A stretch of DNA of 64,000 bases, taken from the NCBI RefSeq assembly GCF_011075055.1, contig NC_058147.1, positions 12,090,001-12,154,000 on the forward strand, read 5' to 3'. This DNA comes from Mangifera indica. Lineage: Eukaryota; Streptophyta; Magnoliopsida; Sapindales; Anacardiaceae. This document shows, piece after piece, positions 24,340 through 35,417 of the stretch. Position numbers and translations under genes: made by a program. Every line of letters starts with the position of its first letter. The first letter of the stretch is position 1. The notes beneath the pieces are model-generated. The model was given only the letters and a program-made list of their open reading frames with translations. It made no database searches and was not told the DNA's origin.

Positions 24340-24905
24340 ACATCTAGGGTTTCTCGCCGTGTAGTTTTCGAATTTTATATCCGTTTTTTCTGTTTTAAGA
24401 TTTTTCAATATGTAGTTTTCGATTTTTGTGTCTTTCAGATATATTTTACTATGTAATGACCTCGTATTTTTCAGATTTTCAGAGAATTTTTTGATTATTC
24501 CCATTCTAGGGTATTTCAACTTTTAGAATTCGAATTTCAGTTTTATTTTTTCGAATTTCACCGTTTTACGATATATCGACTCGTATTTTTCAGATTACCA
24601 AAGAATTGTTTGATTGTTGCCATTCTAGGGTATTTCAACTTTTAGAATTCGAATTTTAGTTCCGTTTTTTCAAATTTTACCATTTTACGATATATCGACC
24701 GTATTTTCTAGATTTCTAAAGAATTTTTCAATTGTTACCATTCTACGATTTTTCAACTTTTAGAATTCGAATTTCAATTCTGTTTTTTTGAATTTCATCA
24801 TTTTATGATATATCGACTCGTATTTTTTAGATTTTCGAAGAATTTTTCGATTGTTATCATTCTAGGGTTTTTTAACCTTTAGAATTCGAATTTCAGTTCT
24901 TTTTT
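24340..24905. repeat. ~120-bp tandem repeats, left end of Ulp1 element
   Basis: About four to five diverged units, each with ACGATATATCGACTCGTAT, a CATTCTAGGGT phrase and CTTTTAGAATTCGAATTT. The inverse complement occurs at 28745-29020. Confidence 0.8.
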
Positions 24906-24954
24906 TTCCTTTTAACTGTTTATGAATGACTAATGAATTTTGTAAATTTTCGTA

Positions 24955-25930
24955 GGATATTTCTCGCAAAAGAAGACGTGTTGAAAGCGAGCTACGAATC
25001 TCTGATAAGTCCAAACACTTTTGGACAAATCTGATATGTCATGCACAACGCACTGCATTCTCTAGGATTACATCTACATTGACCCCAGAGCAGCTATGAC
25101 TATTTGAGAGGATATGTTTCGGGTATCTTCTTCGTTTATCCGAGACCAAATTCTCTGGTATATTAGTTCATTCATTTCTATTGCGGCAGCTACATCGATT
25201 CTCTACCAGAGACGAGTTTTGGTTTCGGATTAGCGGTGTTGATGTTTGTTTTAGCCCGTTTGAGTTTGCTTTGGTGACAGGTCTTTCGTTTAGCCAATGC
25301 ATTGATATCTTTTTATATATTCCTCGCTCCTCCAGACATAGGATCAGAGACACGTACTTTTGAGGTTGTCTAAAGGTGCAGTATCATGACCCAGAGCATG
25401 TTTTCTTATCGAGGCCATAGGGGGATGACGATATTAACGCCGTCAAGATGACCTTATTGTATGTTCTTCACATAGTTTTATTAGGGAATGATCGACAAAA
25501 GAAGGTGTCTTCAGACTATTTACAATTGATCGATCATCTGGACGGGTTTAATTCTTACCCTTAGGGTGTCCTCATGTGGCAAATGACATACGAGTCTATG
25601 TCACAGGCGAGTGACAGAGTGTGCTCTGGACGGATGCCTGAGATATGTAGATACGACCTCTACGGATTTCCTTTCGCATTTCAGGTTTGTTTAAATTTAT
25701 TGATTATATATATTAATTGAAAAAAATATGAATTGGATTATTTAAATCGTAAATGATTATATTGCAGTATTGGATATATGAGACTATGGACACGTTATAT
25801 GATTGGATTGACCTTGTTGATCCATATATGTCCCCACGGATGTTTAGGTGGCATACGCGAGACGTCCCTAGTTGGACTCATATAGGTCGTATTTTCACTG
25901 GTGATCCAATATGTACTCGTTAATTAATAA
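24955..25930 (+). pseudogene. DUF1985 region of Ulp1-type element
   Basis: One frame from about 24955 gives, with interruptions, RKRRRVESELRIS..., then KFSGILVHSFLLRQLHRF, then DEFWFRISGVDVCFSPFEFA followed by LVTGLSF, and later YDLYGFPFAFQ. An intron with donor GTTTGT near 25686 and acceptor TTGCAG near 25768 leads to YWIYETMDTLYDW and PRMFRWHTRDVPSW. These are the ordered signature segments of DUF1985. Four in-frame stops (for example TGA at 25361-25363 and TAG at 25562-25564) break it. The recurrent TGA and TAG would fit C-to-T decay in methylated DNA, which is my inference. It would have been the N-terminal part of a protein ending in the Ulp1 domain downstream. Confidence 0.75.
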
Positions 25931-25979
25931 GTCGATTAATTCATTATATATTGCAATTATTTTGACTTATATCTCTTCA

Positions 25980-27470
25980 TCATTAGGAGGATGTCACGTT
26001 CCCTCTTTGTTTATCATCGATCGAGTCAGGTTTACCATGGTACGTTGAGGTTCGCGAGTACACCGGTTTACCTGATGTTGATTCCTCCTCATCTTCTTTG
26101 GTTCCTCTCGCGATCGGAGACAGGGCTTCTCTAGACTCAGGACCTTCAGATATACCTGTCTAGACTTCTGAGACACATAAAGAGTCTATTCAGCCTCCTG
26201 TTATGGAGCAGCCTATATGTTCCCTTATAGTTCAGAGCCCACGGATGACAGACCATCCTGGAGTAGAAGACTGGTCTACCCATCATGCCACCGAGTAGTG
26301 TCCCCTATTCATATCACCTAGTATTTCTACATTAGATGTTACATTAGCGCACTGGGGTGCTACGATTTTACTTGAGATATCGAGTTTTCGTGATGATATC
26401 TCTTCCCAGATGACTTGATTACGTGACGATATGACTCGATTATAGGATCGTATGCTTGTCTAGAAGACATCGTCACGCGTACATATCCAGCCCACGTCAC
26501 TCAGGTTGTTAAACCACTTCTAATTTATTACTTATAAAAAATGATAGTAGTGTTATTATTCTGACAACTATTATTGCATTCGTACAGGAGAGGGATGATG
26601 ATATCCGACTGACATCCCTCATTGATATCGCAATACCATCCCATTAGTCACACGAGGTCTGTATGACATTTCAAATTTATATTTAATGTTAAATGTCGTT
26701 ATTATATTATAGTATTGTTATATGTGAAATGTCACTGATTAAGTTATTATTACTATTATCTTAGGGTAGTCGCCAGGAGGAGGCACCGGTTAGCCCTTTT
26801 GTTGCTGCATCACCTGTCCGAGCTAAGGTATGTCACTTATCAATGAAACTTTACTTTTATGATTGTTCAGTTATCGATTAATATAGGGTATATATATTCG
26901 TATAGGGTCTTCCTCATGAAGGCCATCCGGTCGAATCTCTAGTTGCTTCAGATCCTCCACTTGAGGTATGATAATTATTATAGATATTATATTTTATATG
27001 AAATGTAATTTACCATTTTGTCCTTTTCATGCATATAGGGAACCGACATTGATATATTATCGATTGAGGGTTCTCCCCGAACACCTTCTCCGGAAGTTGA
27101 GGTTAACGTTTTTTAAAAAATGACATTGATCGAGTTATCTTTTCAATTATATTGTTTATTTAATGATGTTTTGACTCTTTTTCAGGATGAGCGATTACGG
27201 TTACTTGCTGATATCCTGAGCTCAACCAAAAAAATAGTGGATAATGGTTCACAGAAGGACTTCCAGGAGGACGTTTCTAAGGCCATCTATATTGAGGTAT
27301 ATCAATTATACTTAGTATATAAATATTCGTATATATTGGTCACTAAGAAGTTCAAAATTACAATTTTTCAGCCCGCCGAGGGAGCACGCGTGGTGGACTT
27401 GATCGTGATTCAAGATTCTCTAGCTAAACCTCCTCCCGCATAGATGAAGAAGGTAAAATAAATCGATTAA
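25980..27470 (+). pseudogene. middle exons of the Ulp1-element gene (low-complexity linker)
   Basis: Short stretches in an open phase are separated by likely introns with TTGCAG- or TATAGG-like acceptors. Examples are EDVTFPLCLSSIESGLPWYV near 25989, GSRQEEAPVSPFVAASP near 26764, GLPHEGHPVESLVASDP near 26907 and DERLRLLADILSSTKKIV near 27186. Proline/serine-rich linkers between DUF1985 and Ulp1 are common in this family. Stops interrupt several exons. Exon limits are guesses. Confidence 0.45.
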
Positions 27471-27519
27471 TGCTAATTGTTACGTAAGATGGAATGATGA
27501 CTTAATTGTTTTTTGGGAT

Positions 27520-28560
27520 CATGCAGCTGATTCGTACAGCACGTGGTTGGATCGTCCAGAAGGGTCCGTTGGTTCGCACCTCGTATACAAATCCACTCAA
27601 AGGGAGGGCGAAACGGTAACTTAGAACCATTCCATCCTTTGCCTCAGAGTGTGAGGAATCTTTCCTCACGTGGTACACCACAGTTGCGGCTTCCGACACA
27701 CATAATGTCTACTTCATCAGGTCGAAGTCAAAGGATAGGTTTTGGCGGTTTGTGGTAGAGTTGTGCTAATGGCTGATCGACGATGTAAGTTGTCTATACT
27801 ATATAATTCGGGAAAAAGTTTGATATATTTATCAATAACTAACACATGTGAACTTGTTTATACCATTTTAGTACGTGGATTCTTTTTTGGCTTTATTACG
27901 TCAGCACCGGGACGACCACCGTGTGACTGTTTCACATCGTTGGACAACTGCCCACACATTCTTCGGAGGCCATATTGAGATGGCTTAGAAGAGTTGGCAG
28001 ACCACACCGTTTGAGGAGTTTGAGTTTTCGGAGCTCTTCACGAGGATGGTTAAGGCAGCATACACCCCGGGATTGCTATACAAACCATGGGGGATAGTCG
28101 ATTAGGTATAGTATATATATATTTCTATTACATTGAATTGGTTGATGACAACGATAATTAACTAAAATTTGTCACTGTTTATAAGTTTACATCCCTATAA
28201 ACTTCGAGAAAGCACATTGGGTCATCGAAGTTATAGATTTTCGTGAGTGGTCGATTACGGTATACGATTCAGAGGTATCATATTCAGGGAATATGGGGTC
28301 TCTTGAGCAGCGGATGCGACCGTATCTGACATTCATACCAGCGTTATTAGAGGCGACGAGTTTTTAGATCGCTTCTGGACAGACTCCACAACGTGATTCC
28401 CTCGCTTTATATAGAGCGAATGTCCTTCAGCAGGGACTGAGATCCGATGACTATGGCGTGTTTATGTTACGTTTTTTTGAGTGTCTGGCATTGTCACGGA
28501 GCGTTGATTTTCCCCAAGAGTCGTCTACCTCTACGCGTCGTCGTTTAGTGTTGTAGTTGT
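27520..28560 (+). pseudogene. Ulp1-like cysteine protease domain, catalytic Cys replaced
   Basis: Ordered segments are recognisable: DRFWRFVVE near 27739, WLIDD near 27769, YVDSFLALLRQHRDDHRVTV from about 27872, INFEKAHWVIEVIDFREW around 28200, ITVYDSE, and DDYGVFMLRFFECLALSR at 28449-28502. In Ulp1/SENP-type (C48) proteases, the His is in the H-W motif (CAT at 28215-28217), the Asp is in VYDS, and the nucleophile is the Cys of D-C-G. Here the D-C-G position reads D-Y-G (TAT at 28452-28454), one base from a Cys codon. In-frame stops occur as well, for example after IEMA and IVD. The domain would have cleaved SUMO or SUMO-like conjugates in the nucleus, but this copy is dead. Confidence 0.75.
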
Positions 28561-28744
28561 ATTTTCACTATATCGAGTAGCTCACGGATGTATATTTAGT
28601 TAGCTCATTGTTTATTTATCATTCTTCATATGTTCGTATGTATATATTTATTGTATGTGTGTATGTGTACGATGTATTTTATCTATCATTATATATAGAT
28701 ATGTGTTTGATTTCATTTTATATATGATTTGAGTGATGTTACTA

Positions 28745-29020
28745 TCCAGCAACAATCGAAAAATTCTTCAAAAATTCAGAAAATACGATTCGATATATCC
28801 TAAAATCGTGAAATTCAAAAAAACGAAACTAAAATTCGAATTCTAAAAGTTGAAATACCCTAGAATGGCAACAATCGAAAAATTCTTCGAAAATCTGAAA
28901 AATATGAGTCGATATATCGTAAAACGGTGAAATTCGAAAAAACAGAACTGAAATTCGAATTCTAAAAGTTGAAATACCCTAGAATGACAATAATCGAAAA
29001 ATTCTTTGGAAATCTGACAT
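28745..29020. repeat. ~120-bp tandem repeats, inverted, right end of Ulp1 element
   Basis: Just over two units of AAAATTCGAATTCTAAAAG plus CGATATATC and AATCGAAAAATTCTT phrases. These are the reverse complement of the array at 24340-24905. Together the arrays give the element inverted ends. Confidence 0.8.
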
Positions 29021-29129
29021 TTAACCCCTAATATTAAAATGCCCCTCTAATTGTAATAAAATTTCATTTAACCTCTCATAATGAGTGAGGAGGGTTTATA
29101 TAAATGAGAGGAAGGGCAATTTTGGTATT

Positions 29130-29240
29130 TTAAAAAAAGTCATGGGCATTTTTGCTTAGGAATAGTGATTTTGGGCATTTTTGCTTGAAAATAGTGATTT
29201 TGTGCATTTTTGCTTAGTGGGAGGGTATTTTGGCCATTTT
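29130..29240. repeat. ~30-bp tandem repeat at insertion edge
   Basis: A phrase GGGCATTTTTGCTTAGGAAT followed by AGTGATTTT is repeated about three times with small changes, right at the boundary with the PPR copy 2 promoter. Confidence 0.75.
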
Positions 29241-29340
29241 TAATAATTTCCCTTATAATTTTTTACTTTTAATCAGTTAGTTCTTCTGTTTTTAAATATG
29301 CAAATTTGTAGAGCTGCTCAAAGGGAAATTTGAAGAGAAA

Positions 29341-29350
29341 CTATATATAG
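29341..29350 (+). promoter_or_regulatory. TATA-like box of PPR copy 2
   Basis: CTATATATAG lies 81 bases upstream of the inferred start codon (29431), in a leader conserved with copy 3 (42993-43002, CTATATATTG). The Ulp1-element insertion ends about 90 bases upstream of it. Copy 4 lacks this region. This is a motif-based inference. Confidence 0.45.
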
Positions 29351-29430
29351 AAAAAGAAATGTTTGACCGTAAAATGTCTTATAGATGTAGTTCATGCTTT
29401 AGGGTTTTTTTTTTCAAATGTCCTCTGAAA

Positions 29431-31377
29431 ATGTTTCTTAAAACTTCACTTGTTTCTTCAAAATCATCTTTCAATGTTAGATTTTCATCTTCATCTATTC
29501 TTTCTTCAGTTTCCCAAAATCAACACACCAAATCACCACCCAAACACATCTCCACTCTTAAGCACCATTCTCAACTTTATAATTTCCTTCGTGTAAACTG
29601 CAGGTCAGGTAACTTTTCTCTTGATGAAGCTTTTGATTCCTTCAATTATATGATTCATATGCACCCAACTCCTGCTATGTCTTCCTTCAGTATTTTGTTT
29701 TCTGCACTTGTTAAGAAAAAACATTTTGATCAACTTCTTGTGATGTACACGAGATTCATTTCAGCTGGGTTGTTGCCGGATTTCTTTATTTTGAATATTT
29801 TAATTGATTGCTTAAGAAAAATGGTACGCGATTCTGATGGTTTTGTAGTTCTTGGGAGTATTTTTCGGAGGGGTTTTTACCCAAACGCTTTGACTTTTAA
29901 CAATCTGATTAATGGTCTTTGTATGGCGGGCAAGATTAAGAAGGCCATTGAATTTTTTAGGAAAATGGTTTCAGTTGGTTGTAGACCGGATGCGGTTACA
30001 GTTGGGACTTTGATTACTGGGTTGTGTAGAACTGGTAATGTCACTGTTGCCCTTCAGTTGTTTGAAGAAATGAATAACGGGAATGGTGAATTTGGTGTCA
30101 TTTGTAAGCCTAATATTGTTTGCTATACTACAATTATTGATGGTCTCTGCAAATATGGGTTAGTAGACAAGGCAAAGAAACTGTTTTCAGAAATGAAGAC
30201 CAAGGGCATTAATCCAGACGTGATTACTTACACCACTCTAATTTATGGTTTGTGTAATACATGTAATTGGGAGGAGGCTAAAACTTTGTTTATAGAGATG
30301 TTGGAGGAAGGTGTAAAACCTGATGTGGTGACATTTAGCGTGGTAATTGATAAGCTCTGTATCAATGGAAAGATGGACGAAGCCAATGGGTTGTTCCAAC
30401 TAATGATTAATAGAGGTGTTTGTCCCAACACAATAACTTATAACACACTTTTGAGTGGTTTTTGCTTGGCAGGTCAAATTGATGATGCTAGAAGGCTATT
30501 TGATTCCATGGCAAGTATGGGGTGTAAGCCTGATGTTTTTAGCTACAATATTTTGATGGATGGTTTATGCTTGACAAATAAAATTGATGATGCCAAGGAA
30601 CTTTTAGCCTCAATGTTGAGTATGGGATGCACACCTGATGTAGTTAGCTACAATACTCTGATCAAATGGTATTGCAAGAATCGAAAAATTGATGAAGCCT
30701 TGAATCTTTATGAGGAAATGACTTCAGAGGGAGTTAGGCCAGATGTTGTTGCTTATAATACCTTGCTATCTGGGCTTTTTATGAACGGTAATGTCAGACA
30801 TGCAAAAAAGCTATTTGGTAAGATGCAACTTAGTAATTTGCCTCCCGACTTATTTACGTATAGTATTCTTATTGATGGTTATTGCAAAAATGGTTATGTT
30901 TTGGAGGCTGTTGAACTGTTCTATACTTTAATAAATCGAAACATTCAACCTAACATCACAACTTTCAATTGTCTCATTAATGGGTTGTGCAAAACAGGGA
31001 GACTCAATATTGCTTGGGAAATGTTCAACAGATTACATAGTAATGGCTTTGTTCCAGATGTTATTACATATAGCATTATAATGCATGGATTTTGTAAGGA
31101 AGGAAAGTTAGAAATGGCAAGTAAATGTTTCTCAGATATGGAGCAAAATGGTGTTGCGCCAGATTTGGTCACTTTCAATACGCTTATGTCTGGTTTCTTG
31201 CAGAATAATGAGACTTTAAAAGTGGTGGAACTTCTTCACAAAATGAAAGAGAGAAATGTGAAACCAGATGCATCCACAGGTTCAATAATATTAGATTTAC
31301 TGGGAAAGCATGAAGATTATCATGAAGTCCTGAATTTGCTACCATCCTTTTCAACCCAAGAACCAACAGGATGTTGA
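29431..31377 (+). CDS. RFL-type P-class PPR protein, copy 2 (intact)
   Basis: 648 residues in a single exon. I chose the start at 29431 because MFLKTSLVSS... is shared by all four copies. The frame is open further upstream (to 29359), but that part varies between copies. Residues 1-30 are rich in S, K and R with no acidic residue, as in organelle (probably mitochondrial) targeting peptides. Fifteen full P-type PPR motifs follow: 83-117, 118-152, 153-187, 188-228 (41 residues with an insertion), then a regular 35-residue register 229-613, plus a partial motif to about 640. There is no E, DYW, SMR or other C-terminal domain. The motif sequences and the longer fourth motif closely resemble the restorer-of-fertility-like clade, whose members bind mitochondrial transcripts of cytoplasmic male-sterility genes. 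The two base-selecting residues (5th and last) per motif include T,D; S,N; N,D; S,D combinations. A 3'-UTR splice donor seen in the other copies is mutated here. Confidence 0.9.
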   Translation: MFLKTSLVSSKSSFNVRFSSSSILSSVSQNQHTKSPPKHISTLKHHSQLYNFLRVNCRSGNFSLDEAFDSFNYMIHMHPTPAMSSFSILFSALVKKKHFDQLLVMYTRFISAGLLPDFFILNILIDCLRKMVRDSDGFVVLGSIFRRGFYPNALTFNNLINGLCMAGKIKKAIEFFRKMVSVGCRPDAVTVGTLITGLCRTGNVTVALQLFEEMNNGNGEFGVICKPNIVCYTTIIDGLCKYGLVDKAKKLFSEMKTKGINPDVITYTTLIYGLCNTCNWEEAKTLFIEMLEEGVKPDVVTFSVVIDKLCINGKMDEANGLFQLMINRGVCPNTITYNTLLSGFCLAGQIDDARRLFDSMASMGCKPDVFSYNILMDGLCLTNKIDDAKELLASMLSMGCTPDVVSYNTLIKWYCKNRKIDEALNLYEEMTSEGVRPDVVAYNTLLSGLFMNGNVRHAKKLFGKMQLSNLPPDLFTYSILIDGYCKNGYVLEAVELFYTLINRNIQPNITTFNCLINGLCKTGRLNIAWEMFNRLHSNGFVPDVITYSIIMHGFCKEGKLEMASKCFSDMEQNGVAPDLVTFNTLMSGFLQNNETLKVVELLHKMKERNVKPDASTGSIILDLLGKHEDYHEVLNLLPSFSTQEPTGC

Positions 31378-33930
31378 TTGTTGAGGACGTGCATTTTCCA
31401 GGGGAGTATAGCTTATCAAGAGAGCCCTGGCAAACGTTAAAGTTTCCGTGTAAAGGTGTGTGCCAACATTGTAGTGGTGATTGTATTTATGTGAATCCAT
31501 TAATGAAGAAGTCATATAATTGAAGTTATAGATTTTGTCTTCATCTCTGTTGATTTGGCTTGACTACCAAGTTGCTATATTTCTTTGGAGAGATGAATCC
31601 CCTTGATGAAGTCTCTAGTAAGAAGTTGGTGGTAGCTGATGCTAAGTTGAACTTCGATGATGATGCTGCCTTCCTGGTAGAAGGGAATCTCTCTTGTGAT
31701 CCATCACTAGAGGGTCCTTGAGAGGTTTCGATACATTTACTTCTCGATTTATTGTTTACGTGGAATAATTATTCTTAATAGTAACTGCCAAACAAGTACA
31801 CAAAGATTCAAGTCTGGTTAGTGATTAAGAGAGTTGTGGTGCTTTTTGGATATTCTATATGGCAACCAAATTCTTCTGATTAATTTGGCGATTTTCTTCT
31901 GCATCCTTTGATTTCTTTGCTCTTTTTGGTACCTAAGTTCAGTTATCTCAAAAATGGGCTTTTAAAGTTTGCTAGCAGAATGGAGTTTCAAATTGCGAGT
32001 GGAAGACTACTGCTATCACACAACACAAATTAGCCTTCTGCTTTAATTCATGCACTGAAAATAGGGCTTGTCTTTGAGGCTTGTGTCAAAATTAGAGTCT
32101 CTTCTCGGCATCATCAACAATTAGATTATAAATGTACATGAGGAACTATTAATTATGGTGTCAACAACACTAGTGTGCAACAAATTATAAAGTAGTTTCT
32201 CACTTTGCATGATGTTATAAAGTAGTTACTAACTTTTCCCACCAAACACCAAAAAGATAAATAAAAAAGAAATTATAAAGTTCACAGTTACAAAATAATA
32301 AAAATGACTTCGATTATACATATATCCGCCAATAGAAAAAGCTGCATTTCACACTAATTATGTTAATGACAATCATACAAATCCCTTAAGTGTGGTGGAG
32401 CACTATCAGAATCTCGACAAAGTATACTAGCATAAATCAAAATCTATCCACTTGAATAACATGATATTCCATAACCTTGAAACGCAATAGAAAATAAAGC
32501 GAAAAAAGAGAACAACAAAACGTTATTAAAATGTATATAACGCCTAAAAGTAACATAATCCAAATAAACCTATCAAAAAAACATATTCAATTAAATTAAT
32601 CTTTGTCTCTATGATTCTAACAGTTCTAAACTACTTCTAATTCATCCAAGTTGGACATTGGAGCTCGTAACATCACTAGTGGCGTATGTTTTTTTGTTTC
32701 TTGACTCTACTTTTCTTAAATAGAAAAGCTGCATCTTACTATGTTAACTCTAATGAACTAAACCAGAACCACCCTTAGTTTCCATTGTCAGTAAACCATA
32801 AGGCATCCACCTTTTTCGCTTTTTGGTTTTTCTTCCTCAGTTAAGTGAAGTTTGACAATGGATACCACAGTACATTTACAACCATTTATTCCAATACTTT
32901 TCTTCTTCGATTTATTTCAAGAGCACAACCATTTAATAATTAAGTTGACACCATTACATTAACAACTCGATTTATTTCAGCAGCACAGCCATTTAATCAT
33001 TAAGTTTTATTAATAAAGCTTGTAAACTTGCTTCGAATCTAACTCTAATTGAAAATATAGGGTATATAATGTGTTATGTGTGGGGGCCTATAGATATTTT
33101 ACATTATGTACTGCATGGGGGTATGGATATTTTATGTTGGGGGGTAATTGATAGTTTTCATATACATGTGAAAACACACAATATGTGAGAAATCTCGGGT
33201 GGAATGAAGTTTTTTATTGATTTATTTTTTTATTTTGAAATAATTCATTTATTAAATTATGCAATCAGGGTTGATTAAAATTTAAATTTGGTTATTTAAC
33301 TATAACAATGGAGACATATAGCTATGAAAATTAGTTACATAAAGAAAAGCAATACCAACCCATTGGAGAAATGTTGAGGCTTAACAGTAACAACGACACC
33401 TAATTTGAGTTGTGTTTTTGAGAGAAAGAGCCAGACACTGAGGTTATAGTTGGTTTTTAGACTATGTTACTTTTTTATGTTTTAATTTATTTTTCAAGTA
33501 TCAGAAACAAAGTTCATTACACCTTGGGTGGAACATAGTCATTTGGCCATTACACCTTGGGTGGAACATGGTCATTTGGCCTTTTTAACTTGACGTGGAA
33601 CCCATCACTCAACAGGTACAGGTATGCCGCTATGAACACTGAAGATTTGGTGGAGCTTTATACATAGAATTATGAAAGGCTGCTAGCCATAACATCATAA
33701 TTCCCTAAAATATTAAACTACTACAGCAGAAATAAATAAGGATATGTCCAATCTAAGAGCCAAACATTCGTTTATACTAAAGGACAAAGGAAACAAATCC
33801 ATCCAAGGGTAACCAAATTAAAGTTGCTGCATTATGAAAGAAAAAACCACAATCCCAACTTTCCTCTGATTACAACAAGCCCTAAAAACTGAAACAACTA
33901 CATGCATGGGCATGGCTCTCATTCTAAATT
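31378..33930 (+). other. PPR copy 2 downstream block and intergenic DNA
   Basis: Corresponds to 16248-17515 and 45072-46360, but with two differences. The GTAAGT donor just after the stop is changed (GAGGACGT at 31384-31391). About 215 bp present in copies 1 and 3 are deleted at 31577-31582, with a TATT microhomology at the joint, removing the first putative downstream exon. From about 32400 to 33930 I see only AT-rich sequence shared with units C and D. Positions 33513-33582 contain a tandemly repeated end of a GGCC miniature element (ACCTTGGGTGGAACATAGTC and a second copy). Confidence 0.5.
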
Positions 33931-33934
33931 CTTA

Positions 33935-35225
33935 TTAATTGGGTCCAATGTCAAGATTGGCAAGTTGCTGTATGTTCATGGGATAAACGATGCCTAAGTC
34001 GCCCGAGAAGGCCTTCTTTCCAAATAAAATGTTGACAGCTTTTGTTGGATGAAATGCATCCCAAAACACATACTGATCTCTGTTTGGACATGGTGTTTGG
34101 AATGGAAGACACGTAATTTGTCCTCTATTTCGCCCGATTTCGCAACATCCTCGATCTATAACATTGAACCCTGTGTGCATAAAACAGTTCAAAGTAGTGA
34201 AGAAGACGTAAATTTGTATCACTATTTTAAATAGCTGAAGATAATATAAAGAAAACGAGAAAAAGTAATTTTGTATATTCAAAATGGGTAAACATAATTT
34301 TATTGAATGATAAAATATTAAGTATAGAAGTAGTGTATGCATACCATAGGATCTGTAGTTGACTAATAGATCTACAAACATTCTAGCGATATCGATGTAA
34401 ATGAATTTTGAACCGAGAAGATTGGCATTAAGATTGTTGATCATCGTCTTCACATTTGTATTGAAAGGTAAAACAAGCTGGTTAACTTCTTCTGAGCAGG
34501 CACCAAGCTGGTTTTGAGCTAAGATGCTTGGTATGCAGCCCATTCTTCCTAATCCAGCTAGTACAACGTTCCGAGCGCCCAGATTGTACAGGCTTTGTGT
34601 TTGTCATGCACATAATTAGATTAAAAAATTCGTCAGTTTAACTAATAAGTTAAGCTCAGTTGGGTACTATATATAGTTGAATCAAAATCAATCAAAAAGA
34701 CATGATATAGATTGGTAAAAATTTTAAAAGTAAAGATTTATGGTGTGTAAACCAGGTTAAGAGATCTCACAGTGAGTTGCCGCGCGTATTGTTCAACCAA
34801 AAGATCAGCATATTGTTGAGCATTATATTCATTCTTGGTATTGTAATTTGGCATGAGATAGTTGTTCAAGTAGTCATTGCTCCCCATCCCTACAAAGAAT
34901 ATAGATCTTGCGATAGCCTTGGACAAAATAGTTGCCGCAAGATTACCAGTAATTTGATCCAGAGTATTTTGGAAGTTCCTCATTTGTTGACTAAACGGTA
35001 TACGACCCACCTGATCAAACATTATACAGACAAACTCTTTATAAAAATTTAACTCCTCTATTATCTGCATATGAATTCTTCCTTATAAATGAAGTTTTCT
35101 TACGAAGTTTCTTCCGGTGATGTCAAGGATGCCCGCGGCGGCAGAAGCATAGTTGACTCCATGAAGAACTTGATCTCCAGAAGCTTTAGAGTATGCAGGG
35201 ATCAAGGGAAGGCCCAACTCCACAG
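33935..35225 (-). pseudogene. GDSL esterase/lipase relic, exons 2-5, unit B
   Basis: Four exons fit on the minus strand: 35104-35225 (VELGLPLIPAYSKASGDQVL...), 34771-35010 (VGRIPFSQ...FFVGMGSNDYLNNYLM...), 34345-34592 (LYNLGARNVVLAGLGRMGC...) and 33935-34170 (FNVIDRGCCEIG...FWDAFHP...NLDIGPN, stop TAA). They match the plant SGNH-hydrolase family of GDSL esterases/lipases. The Gly-containing block II, the G-S-N-D of block III and the D-x-x-H of block V are all present. The first exon, which should carry the signal peptide and the GDSL serine, is absent. Upstream there is only about 190 bp before a miniature element and the unit junction. The exon 3/4 joint, using the canonical GT donor, is two bases out of frame, so an AG was probably lost at the exon end. 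I call it a 5'-truncated relic. An alternative is that exon 1 lies elsewhere in the genome. Confidence 0.8.
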
Positions 35226-35417
35226 CTGAATAAATGCATAACACATCAATTAAAACAAATGAGGTCATTATTATAATTAATCCTAGTTACTAAGAGGAAA
35301 ATACCTTTAAATTGGTAATTATTAAGAGATGATGAAGACATTTAATTTTGCCATTAAGAGCATGTCAAACTGAACTCCTCGTGATTTAGTTAGAATGTGA
35401 AAATAGATAAGATTAAA

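Larger units (their letters stand above)
23875..29250 (+). mobile_element. DUF1985/Ulp1-carrying non-autonomous MULE-like insertion, unit B only
   Basis: Units C and D lack these 5.4 kb, while flanking sequence matches on both sides (ATCTTAT...TATTTT before, TTATAATTTTTNACTTTTAATC after). About 60 bp present in unit D (52703-52770) is missing at the insertion site, so the boundary is imprecise and no target duplication is seen. The interior has a spliced, stop-interrupted coding region with DUF1985 and a Ulp1-like cysteine protease domain, bounded by arrays of about 120-bp repeats in opposite orientations. Elements of this make-up without transposase are known among plant Mutator-like elements. 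I see no transposase here. Confidence 0.65.

Noticed and set aside
34049..34234. Plus-strand frames opposite the GDSL exons (and equivalents in the other units)
   Set aside because: They are shadows of the minus-strand exons. Splice sites and family motifs support the minus strand.
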